A stretch of 64,000 nucleotides of DNA from Eurosta solidaginis (taxonomy: Eukaryota; Arthropoda; Insecta; Diptera; Tephritidae). Under the pieces are notes generated by a model. It was not told where the DNA came from, ran no database searches, and was given only the letters and a program-made list of their open reading frames with translations. Positions within the stretch are counted from its first letter, which is position 1; each line of letters begins with the position of its first letter. The position numbers were made by a program, and so were the translations under genes. The stretch lies in assembly GCF_040869045.1 (NCBI RefSeq), contig NC_090319.1, positions 281,329,693 through 281,393,692 on the forward strand, written 5' to 3'. Positions 1-12,064 of this stretch are shown in pieces.

Positions 1-555
1 TAAAGTTAAAGTTAAAGCTAAAGTTAAAGTTAAAATTAAAGTTCACGTTTAAGTTAAAGTTAAAGTTAAAATTAAAGTTAAAGTTAAAGTTGAAGTTAAA
101 GTTAAAGTTAAAGTTAAAGTTAAAGTTTAAGTTAAAGTTAAAGTTAAAGTTAAAGTTAAAGTTAAAGTTAAAGTTAAAGTTAAAGTTGAAGTTAAAGTTA
201 AAGTTAAAGTGTTAGTGAATGTTAAAGTTAAAGCGAAAGTTAAAGTTAAAGTTAAAGTTAAGTTAAAGTTAAAGTTAAAGTTAAAATTAAAATTAAAGTT
301 AAAGTTAAAATTAAAGTTAAAGTTAAAGTTTAAGTTAAAGTTAAAGTTAAAATTAAAGTTAAAGTTAAAGTCAAAGTTAAAGTTAAGGTTAAAGTTAAAC
401 TTAAAGTTAAATTTAATGTTAAAAATACAGTTAAAGTTAAAGTTAAAGTTAATTTAAAGTTAAAGTTAAAGTGGATGTTAAAGTTAAAGTTAAAAATAAA
501 GTTAAAGTTAAAGTTAAATTTAAAAATAAAGTTAAAGTTAAAGTGAAAGTTAAAT
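1..555. repeat. (GTTAAA)n hexanucleotide array
   Basis: Nearly uninterrupted repeats of GTTAAA, with scattered one-base variants (GTTTAA, ATTAAA, GTGAAA, AATAAA) that become commoner towards the right edge. The array runs off the left end of the window, so its true length is unknown. The long K/V/L-only reading frame in it is an artefact of the repeat and not a gene. Confidence 0.97.
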
Positions 556-1467
556 ATTAACTTCTCATTTATTCAATAAAAGTAAAAAATTTGTTTTCTT
601 ATCGGTCACCACGCTTAAAAAGGTTAACTTGAATTAATATCAGAGACAAAACTTGAATTAATATCAAAGAAAACAAAATGTTGCATAAATATTATAATTG
701 CATAAGTTGATAATATGCAATAGCTTTACCGCGGCAGTCCCCGAGTGCCACACGTCCTTTTTTTTCGTAGCGCCTTATCTACCTCAATTTATTTGTTTGC
801 ATTTTCCTTATGCGCATTTTTTTAATTCTTCAGTACTGATAAAAAACTTATTTATTTAAAGCTCAGAGCATGTCGCGGAGTAATATGTCTTCGGAGCAGA
901 TTATGCTTTCATTCAAGTCACACACTCAACACCGGCAACTTCACAGCGTAGCATGTTTTATCATCCATAGACTGCCATCTCTATCTACCCTCCGACGACG
1001 TTGATTGTGTCTTCTCGTCCGTCGCCCTTACACCATATTTAGTCATAGTCTCCCACTTTTCATTGTCTCTGTACCTTTTTTGCTCATCTCGAACAGTAAG
1101 TAATAAATACACCATGGCATTATTAAGAATATTACCATCATTAGCATATTATTATCGTTTAGAGAACGCGCATCGCTGTCGTATCCTCTTTAACGTCGCC
1201 AATGTCAATTAATTAGATCTCGTTTTCCGCGCGCTCACATTAAGTTCCAACTCGGAATTTTCCCAATATCAAGCAGCTTTAGCCAACCGACCGCCTCTCT
1301 TGATATGCATACTGCCTAGCATATTTGGTTCTCACCATTCATTTGTATTATATGGTTATACGTTTTCCATGCTTTCAGTTATTTGACTGCAAACGGTTGC
1401 TCTAAACAATGCCACCGAGAATTTCCCAGCACACTCGTACACACACATGCATACATACGTAAAAACA
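556..1467. other. no recognisable gene or repeat
   Basis: AT-rich sequence with only short open frames. A short direct repeat (ACTTGAATTAATATCA, twice near 630-665) is the only local structure seen. No coding or RNA gene signal. Confidence 0.6.
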
Positions 1468-3153
1468 AACAAGTAAGGAAGGCTAAGTTCGGGTGTAACC
1501 GAACATTACATACTCAGCTGAGCGCTTTGGAGACAAAATAAGGGAAAATCACCATTTAGCAAAATGAACTTAGGTTAACCCTGGAATGTGTTTGTATGAC
1601 ATTTGTATCCAATGAAAGGTATTAAGGATTATTTAAAACGTAGTGGGCCTTAGTTCTTTAGGTGGGCGCCTTTTCGAGATATCGCAATAAGGGTGGACCA
1701 GGGGTGACTCTAGAATGTGTTTGTACGATATGGGTATCAAATTAAAAGTATTAATGAGGGTTTTAAAAGGGAGTAGCCCTTAGTTGTATATGTGAAGGCG
1801 TTATATCGACCAAAATGTGGACCAGGGTGACCCAGAACATCTTCTGTCGGGTACCGCTAATTTATTTATATATGTCATACCACGAACAGTATTCCTTCCA
1901 AGATTCCAAGGGCTTTTGATTTCGCCCTGCAGAACTTTTTCATTTTCTTCTACTTAATATGGTAGGTTTCACACCCATTTAACAAAGTTTTTGCTAAAGT
2001 TATATTTTGCGTCAATAAACCAATCCAATTACCATGTTTCATCTCTTTTTTCATATTTGGTATAGAATTATGGCATTTTTTTCATTTTTCGTAATTTTCG
2101 ATATCGGAAAAGTGGGCGTGGTCATAGTCGGATTTCGCTCATTTTTCATACCAAGATAAAGTGAGTTCAGATAAGTACGTGAACTGAGTTTAGTAAAGAT
2201 ATATCGATTTTTGCTCAAGTTATCGTGTTAACGGCCATGCGGAAGGACAGACGGACGACTGTGTATAAAAACTGGGCGTGACATCAACCGATTTCACCCA
2301 TTTTCACAGAAAATAGTTAGCGCCTTAAAATCTATGCCCCTACCAAATTTCAAAAGGATTGGTTAATTTTTGTTCGACTTATGGCGTTAAAAGTATCCTA
2401 GACAAATTAAACGAAAAAGGTCGGAGCCACGCCCTTTTTTCAATTTTCTTTTATTTTTGTATTTTGTTGCACCATATCAATACTGGAGTTGAATCTTGAC
2501 ATAATTTACTTATATACTGTAAAAATATTAAATTTTTTGTTAAAATTTTACTTTAAAAAAAAATTTTTTTTTAAAGTGGGCGTGGTTCTTCTCCGATTTT
2601 GCTAATTTTTATTAAGCGTACATATAGTAATAAGAGTAATGTTCCTGCCAAATTTCATCATGATATCTTCAACGACTGCCAAATTACAGCTTGCAAAACT
2701 TTTAAATTACCTTCTTTTAAAAGTGGGCGGTGCCACGCCCATTGTCCAAAATTTTACTAATTTTCTATTTTGCGTCATAAGTTCAACTCATCTACCAAGT
2801 TTCGTCGCTTTATCGGTCTTTTGTAATGAATTATCGCACTTTTTTGGTTTTTCGAAATTTTCGATATCGAAAAAGTGGGCGTGGTTATAGTCCGATATCG
2901 TTCATTTTAAATAGCGATTTGAGATGAGTGCTCAGGAACCTACGTACCAAATTTCATCAAGATACCTCAAAATTTACTCAAGTTATCGTGTTAACGGGCG
3001 GACGGACATGGCTCAATCAAATTTTTTTTCGATCCTGATTATTTTGATATATGGAAGTCTATATCTATCTCGATTCCTTTATATATGTACAACCAACCGT
3101 TATCCAATCAAACTTAATATACTCTGTAAGCTCTGCTCAACTGAGTATAAAAA
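1468..3153 (-). mobile_element. TATACTCAG-family copy A (non-coding interspersed element)
   Basis: Read on the minus strand it runs from TTTTTATACTCAG at the right end to CCTTACTTGTT at the left end. That is the orientation used for all copies in this window. Next to the CTTGTT end lies a hairpin (GTTCGG, loop, CCGAAC) and then an ACTCAGCTGAG palindrome. Internally it carries two or three ~130-bp units (GGTGGACCAGGG-type) and the repeated module AAATTTGGTA...CGAAATCGG...CCACGCCCACTTTT. There is no transposase frame; open frames inside are shadows. The class is unknown to me. Ends are supported by the other copies here. Confidence 0.85.
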
Positions 3154-4921
3154 TATTTAGTTTAACTGTGGAAAAATATTAAAATTTTTTTATCGAAATT
3201 GAAATAGTAATGCATGTTGAATTGCATTATTAATTCAAATTTTTGTTGTTGCTCTTTCTTAGTGGTAAAGCAGTTAATTTAGTTAAGTAAAGTAATTTCG
3301 TTATTGTCGTGTTTCAGTTAGAAAAACAATTGTAAAAGCAAAAGTCTCTTTTACTGGTAATTTAATTACGTTTGCATTACCAATAAATTTAAAAACTTTG
3401 TATTAAATCAAATTGCAATTCAAATATACTCAAAAATATTCCAAATGAGACTTAATTATTTAATTAAAAAAAAAAAAAATATTTAATGTTTTTAATCGAA
3501 GTTGAACTGGTAATGCATATTAAATTGCATTATAAATTAAATGTTGTCGTTAATGCTGATTGTGATTATCAAAGCAATAAAATCTTACTGGTTGAAAAGG
3601 GGACGATTGTCGTTTTTTTACAACATGATCTTTTGCCTTGCAGGTAATGTAAATCAGATTGCATTACCGTGGTTATATTCATCTTCATCTTACCGTTATA
3701 TTTATTGATTGCTCTCTTTCGCTTTTATCTTTGTTTTCTGCATGCTTGTAGGTTTAATTAATATTGTTCTTCTCCAATTGTTTCACCCGCATGTTTTTAG
3801 CACTTTTTTAATTAAAAACGGCCATAACCGTTTAGACGGTTAAGCGCCAATTAAGTAAGTAAGTAAGTAATTAAAAATTTCAACATTAAAAATTTTACAA
3901 TTTATATTTAAGTCACTGCATCTGGTAACCTCAAACTTAATTATTATTCTCATTTCTAGCTGCCCACTCCATTTCATTTCTTGTTCTTCTTTGATCATCA
4001 AATAGTTGATAGTGTTTTACCCACATATTTCTCCTTCCCGCCATAGCTGCCCTATCTCTTACCATTAAAATTCTTTAAGTTTTTCTTTTTGTTGCAATTT
4101 CTCTACATTCTTTTTGGCATTGCATTAAATAAAATGTGTGTGTGTTTTGTTTCTTCTTTCTTTATAATCTGCTTGACTTTTATATTAAACAAGTGCAATG
4201 AGTGCTGGGCGCTTCCAGTTAACATAAGTGCTTTCCCCCATTCACGTCATTTCTCACCCGCTTGCCTTCAAGCATTGTTTATCATGATAGTTGCGAGTTT
4301 GAATGCTTTGCATATTTCTTGTTTCTGCTTTTTCTTGTTTTTTTCTTTTTTTGGTATTTTGCTTGAGCTTTATGTTGAATATAAATATGCATAATTTGGT
4401 GGAAGTCGTACATTCTAAAATAGTTAAGTTACATACACACGTACATATGTATATGTTTCATCTACCTTGACATGAATGTAATGATACTTGAATAAAATAA
4501 GATATTACACATGTTGTAACATGAGTTACATGTGTCGTAAATATTTTCTATGAATTTGGCAATTAATTGTTTGAAAATTTCTTTTATTCTACTCTTAAAG
4601 AATTTTATTCTGTAACGGTTAAGATTCGGTTAAAGCACCCTTAAATATTTAGCTCGACACCCTTTTCTAGAAAAACATTTAAAAAATTTTGAAAGTGATA
4701 TCGTCATCTTATATATAAATAGACAAGATGAAAAAATTTGGAACCGTTTTCTGCTAAAGTTTAATTCTAAGGTATACAAATTATATGTATTGATAGGAAA
4801 TTTTGAGCTGCACTGTTATCCATAAATAAAAAAAATTTTAAAAATAATTTTAGCATAAAAAATTTAACATAAATGTCATACCACTACATATGCAATTATT
4901 CATACTATAGACACGCTGTGT
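3154..4921. other. AT-rich spacer without a gene
   Basis: Poly-A and poly-T tracts, a short (GTAA)n run near 3855-3870, and T-rich sequence at 4080-4390 that opens a 101-codon frame of low-complexity hydrophobic composition. I see no domain and no homology I recognise. Confidence 0.6.
3180..3541. repeat. imperfect direct repeat, about 302 bp apart
   Basis: The block around 3180-3240 (TTTTTATCGAAATTG, GTAATGCAT, AATTGCATTA) recurs at about 3482-3541 (TTTTTAATCGAAGTTG, GTAATGCAT, AATTGCATTA). The intervening sequence is not obviously repeated further. It looks like an old local duplication. Confidence 0.5.
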
Positions 4922-5012
4922 GTGTGTACTTGCTTTTTGTGTACTATGCTGAATCATGAGCATGGCCGAGGAGTTGCTTTGTACAAAATAAAAATTAAAC
5001 TAAAATACATAG

Positions 5013-5303
5013 TTGATCATGCATCAAGTCTATTTCTTTTCTTTCCTATGCTTTCCTTTTTTTTTCCATTCTATTCTTTTATTTTCCTTTCCTTTGTTTT
5101 CTTTTCTTTGCTTTCCTTTCCTTTCATTTCCTTTGCTTTCCTTTCATTTTCTTTTCTTTCGTTTCCTTTCCTTTAATTTCCTTTCCTTTCGTTTCACTTC
5201 CTTTGCTTTCCTTTCCTTTCCTTTCCTTTCCTTTCCTTTCCTTTCCCTTCCTTTCCTTTCCTTTCCTTTCCTTTCTTTTCCTTTCCTCTCCTTTCCTTTC
5301 CTG
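5013..5303. repeat. (CTTTC)n pentanucleotide tract
   Basis: Strand-asymmetric pyrimidine tract of CTTTC/CCTTT repeats, purest at 5205-5300 and degenerate on the left. Low-complexity frames exist on both strands and are not genes. Such a homopyrimidine run can adopt triplex DNA, but nothing here shows that it does. Confidence 0.95.
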
Positions 5304-6990
5304 TGGTTGAATTTCAACCACTGGGCGAACTCTAGTATGAAATAAAATTCGATTAGTTTTCAAGCACACTTCCCGCTTAAATGTATACATGTGATATCAA
5401 TATTTAAGACATAAATTGAAGCTATGCTCGTAAATTGAAGCTATGCACCTCTGTCAGAGGTGGGTGTTCCCCGCGTTGGGCGTACCTCGGCCCGCTCGAG
5501 TGGTACGGCCGACCTCCCATTGTCGTTGGCAAGTTACCTAGAAAAAGACAAAATAAAAGTACGCAAAAGTAATAATCCTTATAGGCATGTTTGTAAGTTA
5601 TGTATACTCGTATACCCGTAAGCTCGACATTCAAGTAGTCCCAACGCATGGCCCGCCGCGTCTCAAGGTCGGAACCATGTATGAGTGGGTGCCCTCCTCC
5701 TCACGCTATTGCCCATGTCGCCAGTCAACTGCCTTTTTTTGGTGTAAACAAATCGGGTCGCCCAAGCACTAGCCTGAAAACATATTTTGAATATTAAACA
5801 AATGAATTCAACAAATGATACAAATTGGGATCTTTTAGCTAAAGTTATGAATGAACTACCAAGAACGTATATGGCAGACGATGCCGGCGTGTAGATGAGG
5901 ACGCAATAAAATGCAGCGTCAAAGCGCTAGCTGACTCTAATACATTTTTTTGTTGTATCCAATTTTAGCACTCAAACCATGACGTGCCTTAGAGGGTGGT
6001 TGAATACAAATAGGAGTATATGAGAACTCAAAGGAATTATTAACGCACAGGGTTTAGGGGGTTTCCCATTTTATCAATATAAAAACGACATATTGGGTTT
6101 TCTTTATAAATTATAAATAATATATACAAAAATAACTAATATCATTCACTTTACCAAACACAAACTGACGCACACCAGAGTTAATGCTCCCACCAATTGC
6201 CGTGTTACACTATCGGAAGTTTTCTGTGGATCTCGTCCTCAGGATGGCACTCCGGGTAGGTCATTATAAACGAAAACAAATCACTTTTGTTTTGGGTAAT
6301 TATTGGTTTTTGTTATTAATATTACAAAATTCACGATTTAATCGCGGTGACTGCACAATATTTGTAAACAAATAGTGATATGTAAAAGTTAGGAAGTATT
6401 CGGGAAGTCACCAAAGGGAAATTTGTTAAAGGTTTTAAGGAAGGTTGCCGGACCGCAGCGAAAGGTATGATGAAAGAAAATAGGATCAGTCGAGGAAAAG
6501 GATGGATATAGGGTAAATAAAGTGCGATTAGGTTGGAGATGAGGACAATAGGAATCAGTATGTTCTGTTGGATTCTGCTGGTATATATATAGGGCGTAAC
6601 TGTGGCAGAAGAAAAGAACAATTTTAGCTGTGGGCGTCGTGCGTGCACAGTGAATATTTGGTAATAGTCGGTGTATTTAATTTTTAAACTTTTTTCCCTG
6701 TACGCGTAAAGCCCAGTAAGGACCAAAGCCGTAGTATTCAAATTTCTTGTGTGTGCTGTGGGGCAGGATGCACATAAACCGACATTAAGCGCGCGTACAA
6801 AAAAAAACCCAAAATCAGGACAACCAGCAAATTTTCATAAATTAAATGGTGATAAGTCATCGCATATAATGTGGCAAGTCAACCAAACCCCGAAATCCTT
6901 TTTTAGGCCCTTTCCATTTTTTTTATTTTGTCTTCGCGCCTTTTTGGTGATTCACCCCAACCCAATTTTCTAATTTTATCATTATGTAGG
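5304..6990. other. no recognisable gene
   Basis: Mixed AT-rich sequence with a short GC-rich island at about 5445-5530 and another at 5640-5725. Short open frames occur on both strands; none shows a domain, a start context or similarity I recognise. Confidence 0.5.
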
Positions 6991-6994
6991 TAGG

Positions 6995-7395
6995 TTGAAC
7001 TGGCCGGTCCATGAGGACCTCAGATAGACTGATTTAGTCCGTAGTGGTACCATAAGTTTGTTTTAATGACCAAACTGAAAAACCCTATCAAAAACCAGGA
7101 CCTATGTTATAAAATAACTCCGTCCTCTTGGCAAATACTAGAAGCTTCCTAGGACTTAAGCCACTTGCTGCTTCTAGATCTGACAGCTGTATCACTCCTA
7201 ATAGCTGGAGTCTTAGCCTGGCAGTTGCAGGGCACGAGCACAGAACGTGCTCGATCGTTTCCTCCTCCAACCCGCACTTCCTACATCTGCTACATCTGCT
7301 GCATCTCACTGATCAAGCCTCATTTAAAGGCATGTGACCCCAAAAGACAGTGCCCAGTCAGAATACCCGTCATGAGTCTACAGTCCTCTCTTAAT
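6995..7395 (-). mobile_element. 3' end of a non-LTR retrotransposon (LINE), pseudogene
   Basis: On the minus strand the translation keeps the region downstream of the RNase H domain of I/Loa/R1-like LINEs: a 'LTGHCLLGSHA' stretch (RC of about 7320-7370), then a C-x2-C...H...C zinc-like motif (CRKCGLEEE...HVLCSCPA) and a C-terminus 'RKLLVFAKRTELF'. Stop codons and an expanded CTGCATCTG-like run interrupt it. The 3' UTR ends near 6995 with CAACCTACCTAC. The piece at 63.5-63.9 kb is the same family: both share CCTAGGA..CTTCTAGTATTTGC, CAAGAGGACGGAGT, GGTCCTGGTTTTTGATAGG and the terminal CAGCCAGTTCAACCT-type sequence. Only about 400 bp survive, as expected for a 5'-truncated copy. Confidence 0.8.
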
Positions 7396-9320
7396 TATAT
7401 CATTAAATTTTAATAGAAATTCTGACCCAGCTCATCGCGTTTGTGCGGGTGCAGATTTCTCTTAAAAGTAAATTTCGATTCACTTCCTTTCTTTTTATAA
7501 TAGAACGTCTTCCTTAATTATTTCATTTTTAAAATTTCTCATACATGTATTTGCTTTTGTAGCAATGTATGTACGTACATACTCAAAGTCATGGGGCGTG
7601 AATGCCAAATTGGCGCTAAGGCACACCATTGTACCTTGTGGTAAATTGTACCCCTTTGTTCTCCTAGCTGAGATACATTCACCCATAACGAAAGCTTTGG
7701 CGAGCACAGGAAAATTCTCAAGTCAACAGGACATTATTCACCAAAACCAAGCTATAAATTTCACACATAATCCGTCCAAGGAAAACTGCTGTAAAACTAT
7801 TGTGTGCCGGAAACCCAGCGAACAAGCAACATCTTGTACCAAACTAGAATATATGTACAACGAGCTTATGCCCGCCGGTTTTAACCCACGTTTCTATAAA
7901 AATATAAAAGCTTGGCGTAACGGGCCATGGGTAAAATATGAGTTGGTAAGATTGACTTCTGCTACAGCTAATGATTGATGTTGTATGATATAATGATAAA
8001 TGTAACAGGATTCCCCTCGCGTAGTTGAAATTGACCATTGAGTTGCAGAAGATATGAAGCTATAAAGGTTTGTATTGCGCTCATCAATCCCTTGATTCAC
8101 AGCTAACGATCGTCTTGAGCTTCATTGATAGGGATATGAAATTTGAGGCATTTAAAATTGAAAAGACATATCTGTCGATATCATTGGAATCCTAGGTTAT
8201 AAACTTTTTCGTTTTCGAAATTTTCCGATAAAATTAAATGCTTCAATGACATTCGTAAAAGTTTTGTGATGAAAAGCCTTGTCCCACTACATAAGCGTGG
8301 CGAATCGAAATAACGAAGCATAGATATTATGATATTATGGGCCCTTTTTAAGGATCAATGGATGAGGAGAAACTTCTGATGGCTCAAAAGAGTTAATAAA
8401 CTCAATCGGATATGCACAGCTTGGGACTCTTCCACGGCTGTGTTAATATAGTGATAAGTTGTCTTGGTTCTAGTGATATTAACATCCTCATGTTAAGGTG
8501 CCTAAAATTCCTTTTCTCAAAGCCATTTATAGTTTGTAAAAATAGATTCAATATTTGGAAGAAACATTAGCTATTTAATCTTCAGGTGGTGTCATAATTT
8601 CTCAAAAACTTGCAGGAAAAGAAATCAAATCTGTTAGTAAATGTCGGTGTGCTCTCCATTTTAACATTATTTGTCTCGTTATTGCCGTTAGTGTTTAGAA
8701 AAACTGAAATTTTTGGTTGAGCTCAAGGCTGGGTTTTCTTAAATAAAACACTTGGATGTGTATTTTATTTTGTCTTTTCTGTTAGTAAAGAAATAGGAAT
8801 TTTGCCATTATTAATTTCAAGAAGTTGTTTAGCAAAAGCTCCTGCTGAAGTGTTTTCGCCAAAATGACCCCTCATATTTCTAAAGAGTAAATTTTTGTAC
8901 GTAAAAGCGTCTATAAACGAAAAAGCACGCATTTACTTCCACTGCGGCTGTTCCAGCAAGTAACAGGAAAGCACCACCTTTGGGACGATCATTACACCTT
9001 AAATTCTTAAGGGTTCGGTCTAAAACTTGCAGCGACTTTTTATGAGTAAAGGTGCACACATCGCACACGCTCACTTTGGCCTCACCGTTTTCTTATGTTG
9101 CACATCTGTGTATCAGATGTTTGCAGACAGTGGTCATTTAAATCCGGATTTGTACGTCCACCACACAAAGGGTATCCGCGGTATCTGAGAAAGTAACTGC
9201 CATAGTGATTTCTCTTTTTGCTCTTACATCAATTAATCAAATTAAACAGAAATATTTTTTTCCGGTTCCTCCAGCCGTATCCAAAAATACCAACCCAATA
9301 GATAACATAAAAGAATACTA
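7396..9320. other. no recognisable gene
   Basis: Ordinary AT-rich sequence. The 137-codon frame at 7565-7978 and the 64-codon minus frame at 8880-9074 show no domain that I recognise, and I do not call them genes. Confidence 0.5.
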
Positions 9321-9467
9321 AAGGAATAACAGCCAAACCCAACTCTGCAATCAAACTTTACGTGTTGAAATAACCTAAGTTTTTAAGGCAGCCATAGTTC
9401 TGAAGTCTCATTTGTTTTTTTTTTTTCAAAACCACAAATATTTTACTGGTGCTGTTAGGACTTAACG

Positions 9468-9882
9468 TTGTTGTTGTTGTTGTTGTTGTTGTAGCGATAA
9501 GGTTTCTCCCCGGAGGCTTGTGATGCTCCTTTGCCGGATACAGATCCGGAACGCTCCGGCAACACATCACCATTAAGGTGCTAGCCCGACCATCTCGGTA
9601 ACGATTTATATGGCCAAATTTAACCTTCAGGCCATACCTCCCTCCCACCCCAAGTCTCATGAGGAGCTTGGGGTCGCCAGAGCCTCGTCTGTTAGTGAAA
9701 CAGGATACGCCACGGATAGGTGAGGTTGCCAATTGGGTTTGGAGAAGCTATATATTGCGCTGGCAACCTGAAAGGGTTGCGCTACACAGCCCCTTGAATC
9801 TGGTATTTTAGTCGCCTCTTACGACAGGCATACCTACCGCAGGTATATTCTGGCCCCCTAACCCGCTGGAGGGTAGGACGAC
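9468..9882 (-). mobile_element. (CAA)n-tailed retroposon (SINE or short LINE) with target site duplications
   Basis: On the minus strand a ~415-bp element ends in (CAA)8-like repeats (seen as TTG repeats at 9468-9492). It is flanked by GTTAGGACTTAACG (9454-9467) and GTTAGAACTTACG (9883-9895), which fit a slightly diverged target duplication. The uninterrupted Helitron-like paralogue at 12.2 kb gives the empty site. Its 5' part contains GGTATGCCTGTCGTAAGAGG. Its 3' part (CCGGATCTGTATCCGGCAAAGG...CTTATCGCTACAACAA) resembles the retroposon at 49.56 kb. A 124-codon minus frame in this region is not a gene. Confidence 0.8.
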
Positions 9883-9952
9883 GTTAGAACTTACGTCATG
9901 TAGCTCCTTACCAATTCTCATTATTCCATTTGTATGGTAGGTGCACCCCCTC

Positions 9953-11848
9953 TTTTTATACTCAGCTGAGAAGAGCTCACAGAGTATATTAACTTTGTTC
10001 GCATAACGGCAATCCGTAACGGCATAGACTTCTATATATCAAAATGATCTGGGCGAGAAAAGAAATTTATTTAGCCATGTCCGTCCGTCCGTCCGTAAAC
10101 TTAATAACTTGAGTAAATTTTGGGGTATCTTGATGAAATTTGGTATGTAGATTCGCGGGCACTTATCTCAGATTGGTATTTAAAATGAACGAAATCGGAC
10201 TATAACCACGGCCACTTTTTTGATATCGAAAATTTTGAAAAATCCAAAAAGTGTGATAATTCATTACCAAAGACGGACAAAGCGATGAAACTTGGTAGGT
10301 GGGTTGACCTTATGACGTAGAATAGAAAATTAGTAAAGTTTTGGACAATGAGCGTGGCACCACCCACTTTTGAAAGAAGGTAATTTGAAAGTTTTGCAAG
10401 CCGTAATTTGACATTCGTTGAAGATAACATGATGAAATTTGGCAGGAACATTACTACTATTACTATATATGTGCTAAATAAAAATTAGCTAAATCGGATG
10501 AAGAACACGTCCACTTTTTAAAAAAAAATTTTAAAGTAAAATTTTAACAAAAAATTTATTATCTTTACAGTATATAAGTAAATTATGTTAACAATCAACT
10601 CCAGTAATGATATGGTGCAACAAAATAAAAAAATAAAAGAAAATTTCAAAATGGGCGTGGCTCCGCCCTTTTTCATTTAATTTGTCTAGGATGCTTTTAA
10701 TGCCATAAGTCGAACAAAGTTTACCAATCCTTGTGAAATTTGGTAGGAGCATAGATTCTATGACGGTAATTGTTTCCTGTGGGCGAAATCGCTTGGAACC
10801 ACGCCCAGTTTTTATACACAGTCGACCGTTTGTCCTTGCGCTCGGCCGTTAACACGATAACTTGAACAAAAATCGATATATCTTTACTAAACTTAGTTCA
10901 CCTACTTATCTGAACTCAGTTTATCGTGGCACAAAAAATGGCCGAAATCCGACTATGACCACGCCCACTTTTTCGATATCGAAAATTACGAAAAATTAAA
11001 AACGTTCCATAATTCCATACCAAATATGAAAAAAGGGATGAAATATTATAATTCGATTGCTTTATTGACGTAAAATATAACTTTAGAAAAAACTTTGTAA
11101 AATGGGTGGTATATTAAGTAAAATAAAATGAAAAAGTTGTACAGGGCGAAATCAAACGCCCTTGGAATCTTGGCAGGAATACTGTTCGTGGTATTGCATA
11201 TATAAATAAATAAGCGGTACCCGACAGATGATGTTCTGGGTCACCCTGGTCCAATATTTCGAAAACGCCTTCACATGTACAACTAAGGATCAATTCCTAT
11301 AAAAATACTCATTAACACCTTTCATTTGATACCCATATCGAACAAACACATTCACGCCCCTGGTCCACCTTTATGGCGATATCTAGAAAAGGCGTCGACC
11401 TATAGAACTAAGGCCCACTACCTTTTAAAATATTCATTATCGCCTTTCATTTGATTCCCATATTGTAAAAGCACATTCTAGAGTCAACCTCTTCCACCTT
11501 TATGGCGATATCTCGAAAAGGCGTCCACCTATAGAACTAAGGTCCACTCCCTTTAAAAATACTCATTAACACCTTTCATTTGATACCCATATCAAACAAA
11601 CACATTCACGCCCCTGGTCCACCTTTATGGCGATATCTAGAAAAGGCCTTGACCTATAGAACTATGGCCCACTCCCTTTTAAAATACTCGTTAATACCTT
11701 CCATTTGATACCAATGTCATACAAACACATTCCAGGGTTACCCTGGGTTCATTTTCCTACATTGTGATTTTCCCTTATTTTGTTTCCAAAGTTCTCAGCT
11801 GAGTATGTAATGTTCGGTTACACACGAACTTAGCCTTCCTTACTTGTT
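9953..11848 (+). mobile_element. TATACTCAG-family copy B, apparently full length
   Basis: Runs from TTTTTATACTCAGCTGAG to CCTTACTTGTT and includes the (CCGT)n run at 10078-10096, four CCACGCCC-type modules, about four 130-bp units at 11240-11740 and the terminal GTTCGG...CGAAC hairpin. It is inserted in the Helitron-like fragment. The paralogous empty site (CCCCTTTTATATATGG near 12435) lets the junctions be read as ...CCTC|TTTTTATACTC and CTTGTT|TTATATT.... No coding capacity. Confidence 0.88.
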
Positions 11849-12064
11849 TTATATTAAAGTTATGTTTAGCCTATGACAATCTTTGGAATGTTTCTAGTGG
11901 GTGATTCAGATTTAGTTGTGATCGGCCGATCCGTTTAGGGCGCAATCCGATTTATACCTACATACAATCATTCATAATTTTAACTTTATATATATATAGA
12001 TGGAAGGTGTGGATAGACTGAAGTTAACAAAAAATTTTAACGGCGGAAGATTATTAAACATCCA

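Larger units (their letters stand above)
9321..12000 (-). mobile_element. Helitron-like fragment, unit 1, split by a SINE and by copy B
   Basis: Its parts (9321-9467, 9883-9952 and 11849-12000) match, in order, the uninterrupted second unit at 12065-12606: AAAGGAATAACAG, GCAGCCATAGTTCTGAA, TGTAGCTCCTTACCAATT, TTTAGCCTATGAC, GTGATCGG..GATCCGTTT, then a TATATATATAGAT terminus. On the minus strand it starts ATCTATATATATAAA, which resembles the 5'-TC terminus of dipteran Helitrons. No Rep/helicase coding sequence and no certain 3' hairpin/CTRR was found, so the class is tentative. Confidence 0.55.

Noticed and set aside
209..457. 82-codon frame of almost only K, V and L
   Set aside because: It is the translation of the GTTAAA repeat after a one-base phase shift; no gene evidence.
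5013..5390. Overlapping frames of about 100 codons on both strands (F/S/L-rich and K/E/R-rich)
   Set aside because: Products of the CTTTC pentanucleotide tract; length and composition follow the repeat.
7565..7978. 137-codon frame
   Set aside because: No domain, no similarity I recognise, opposed by several frames on the other strand; chance length in this composition.
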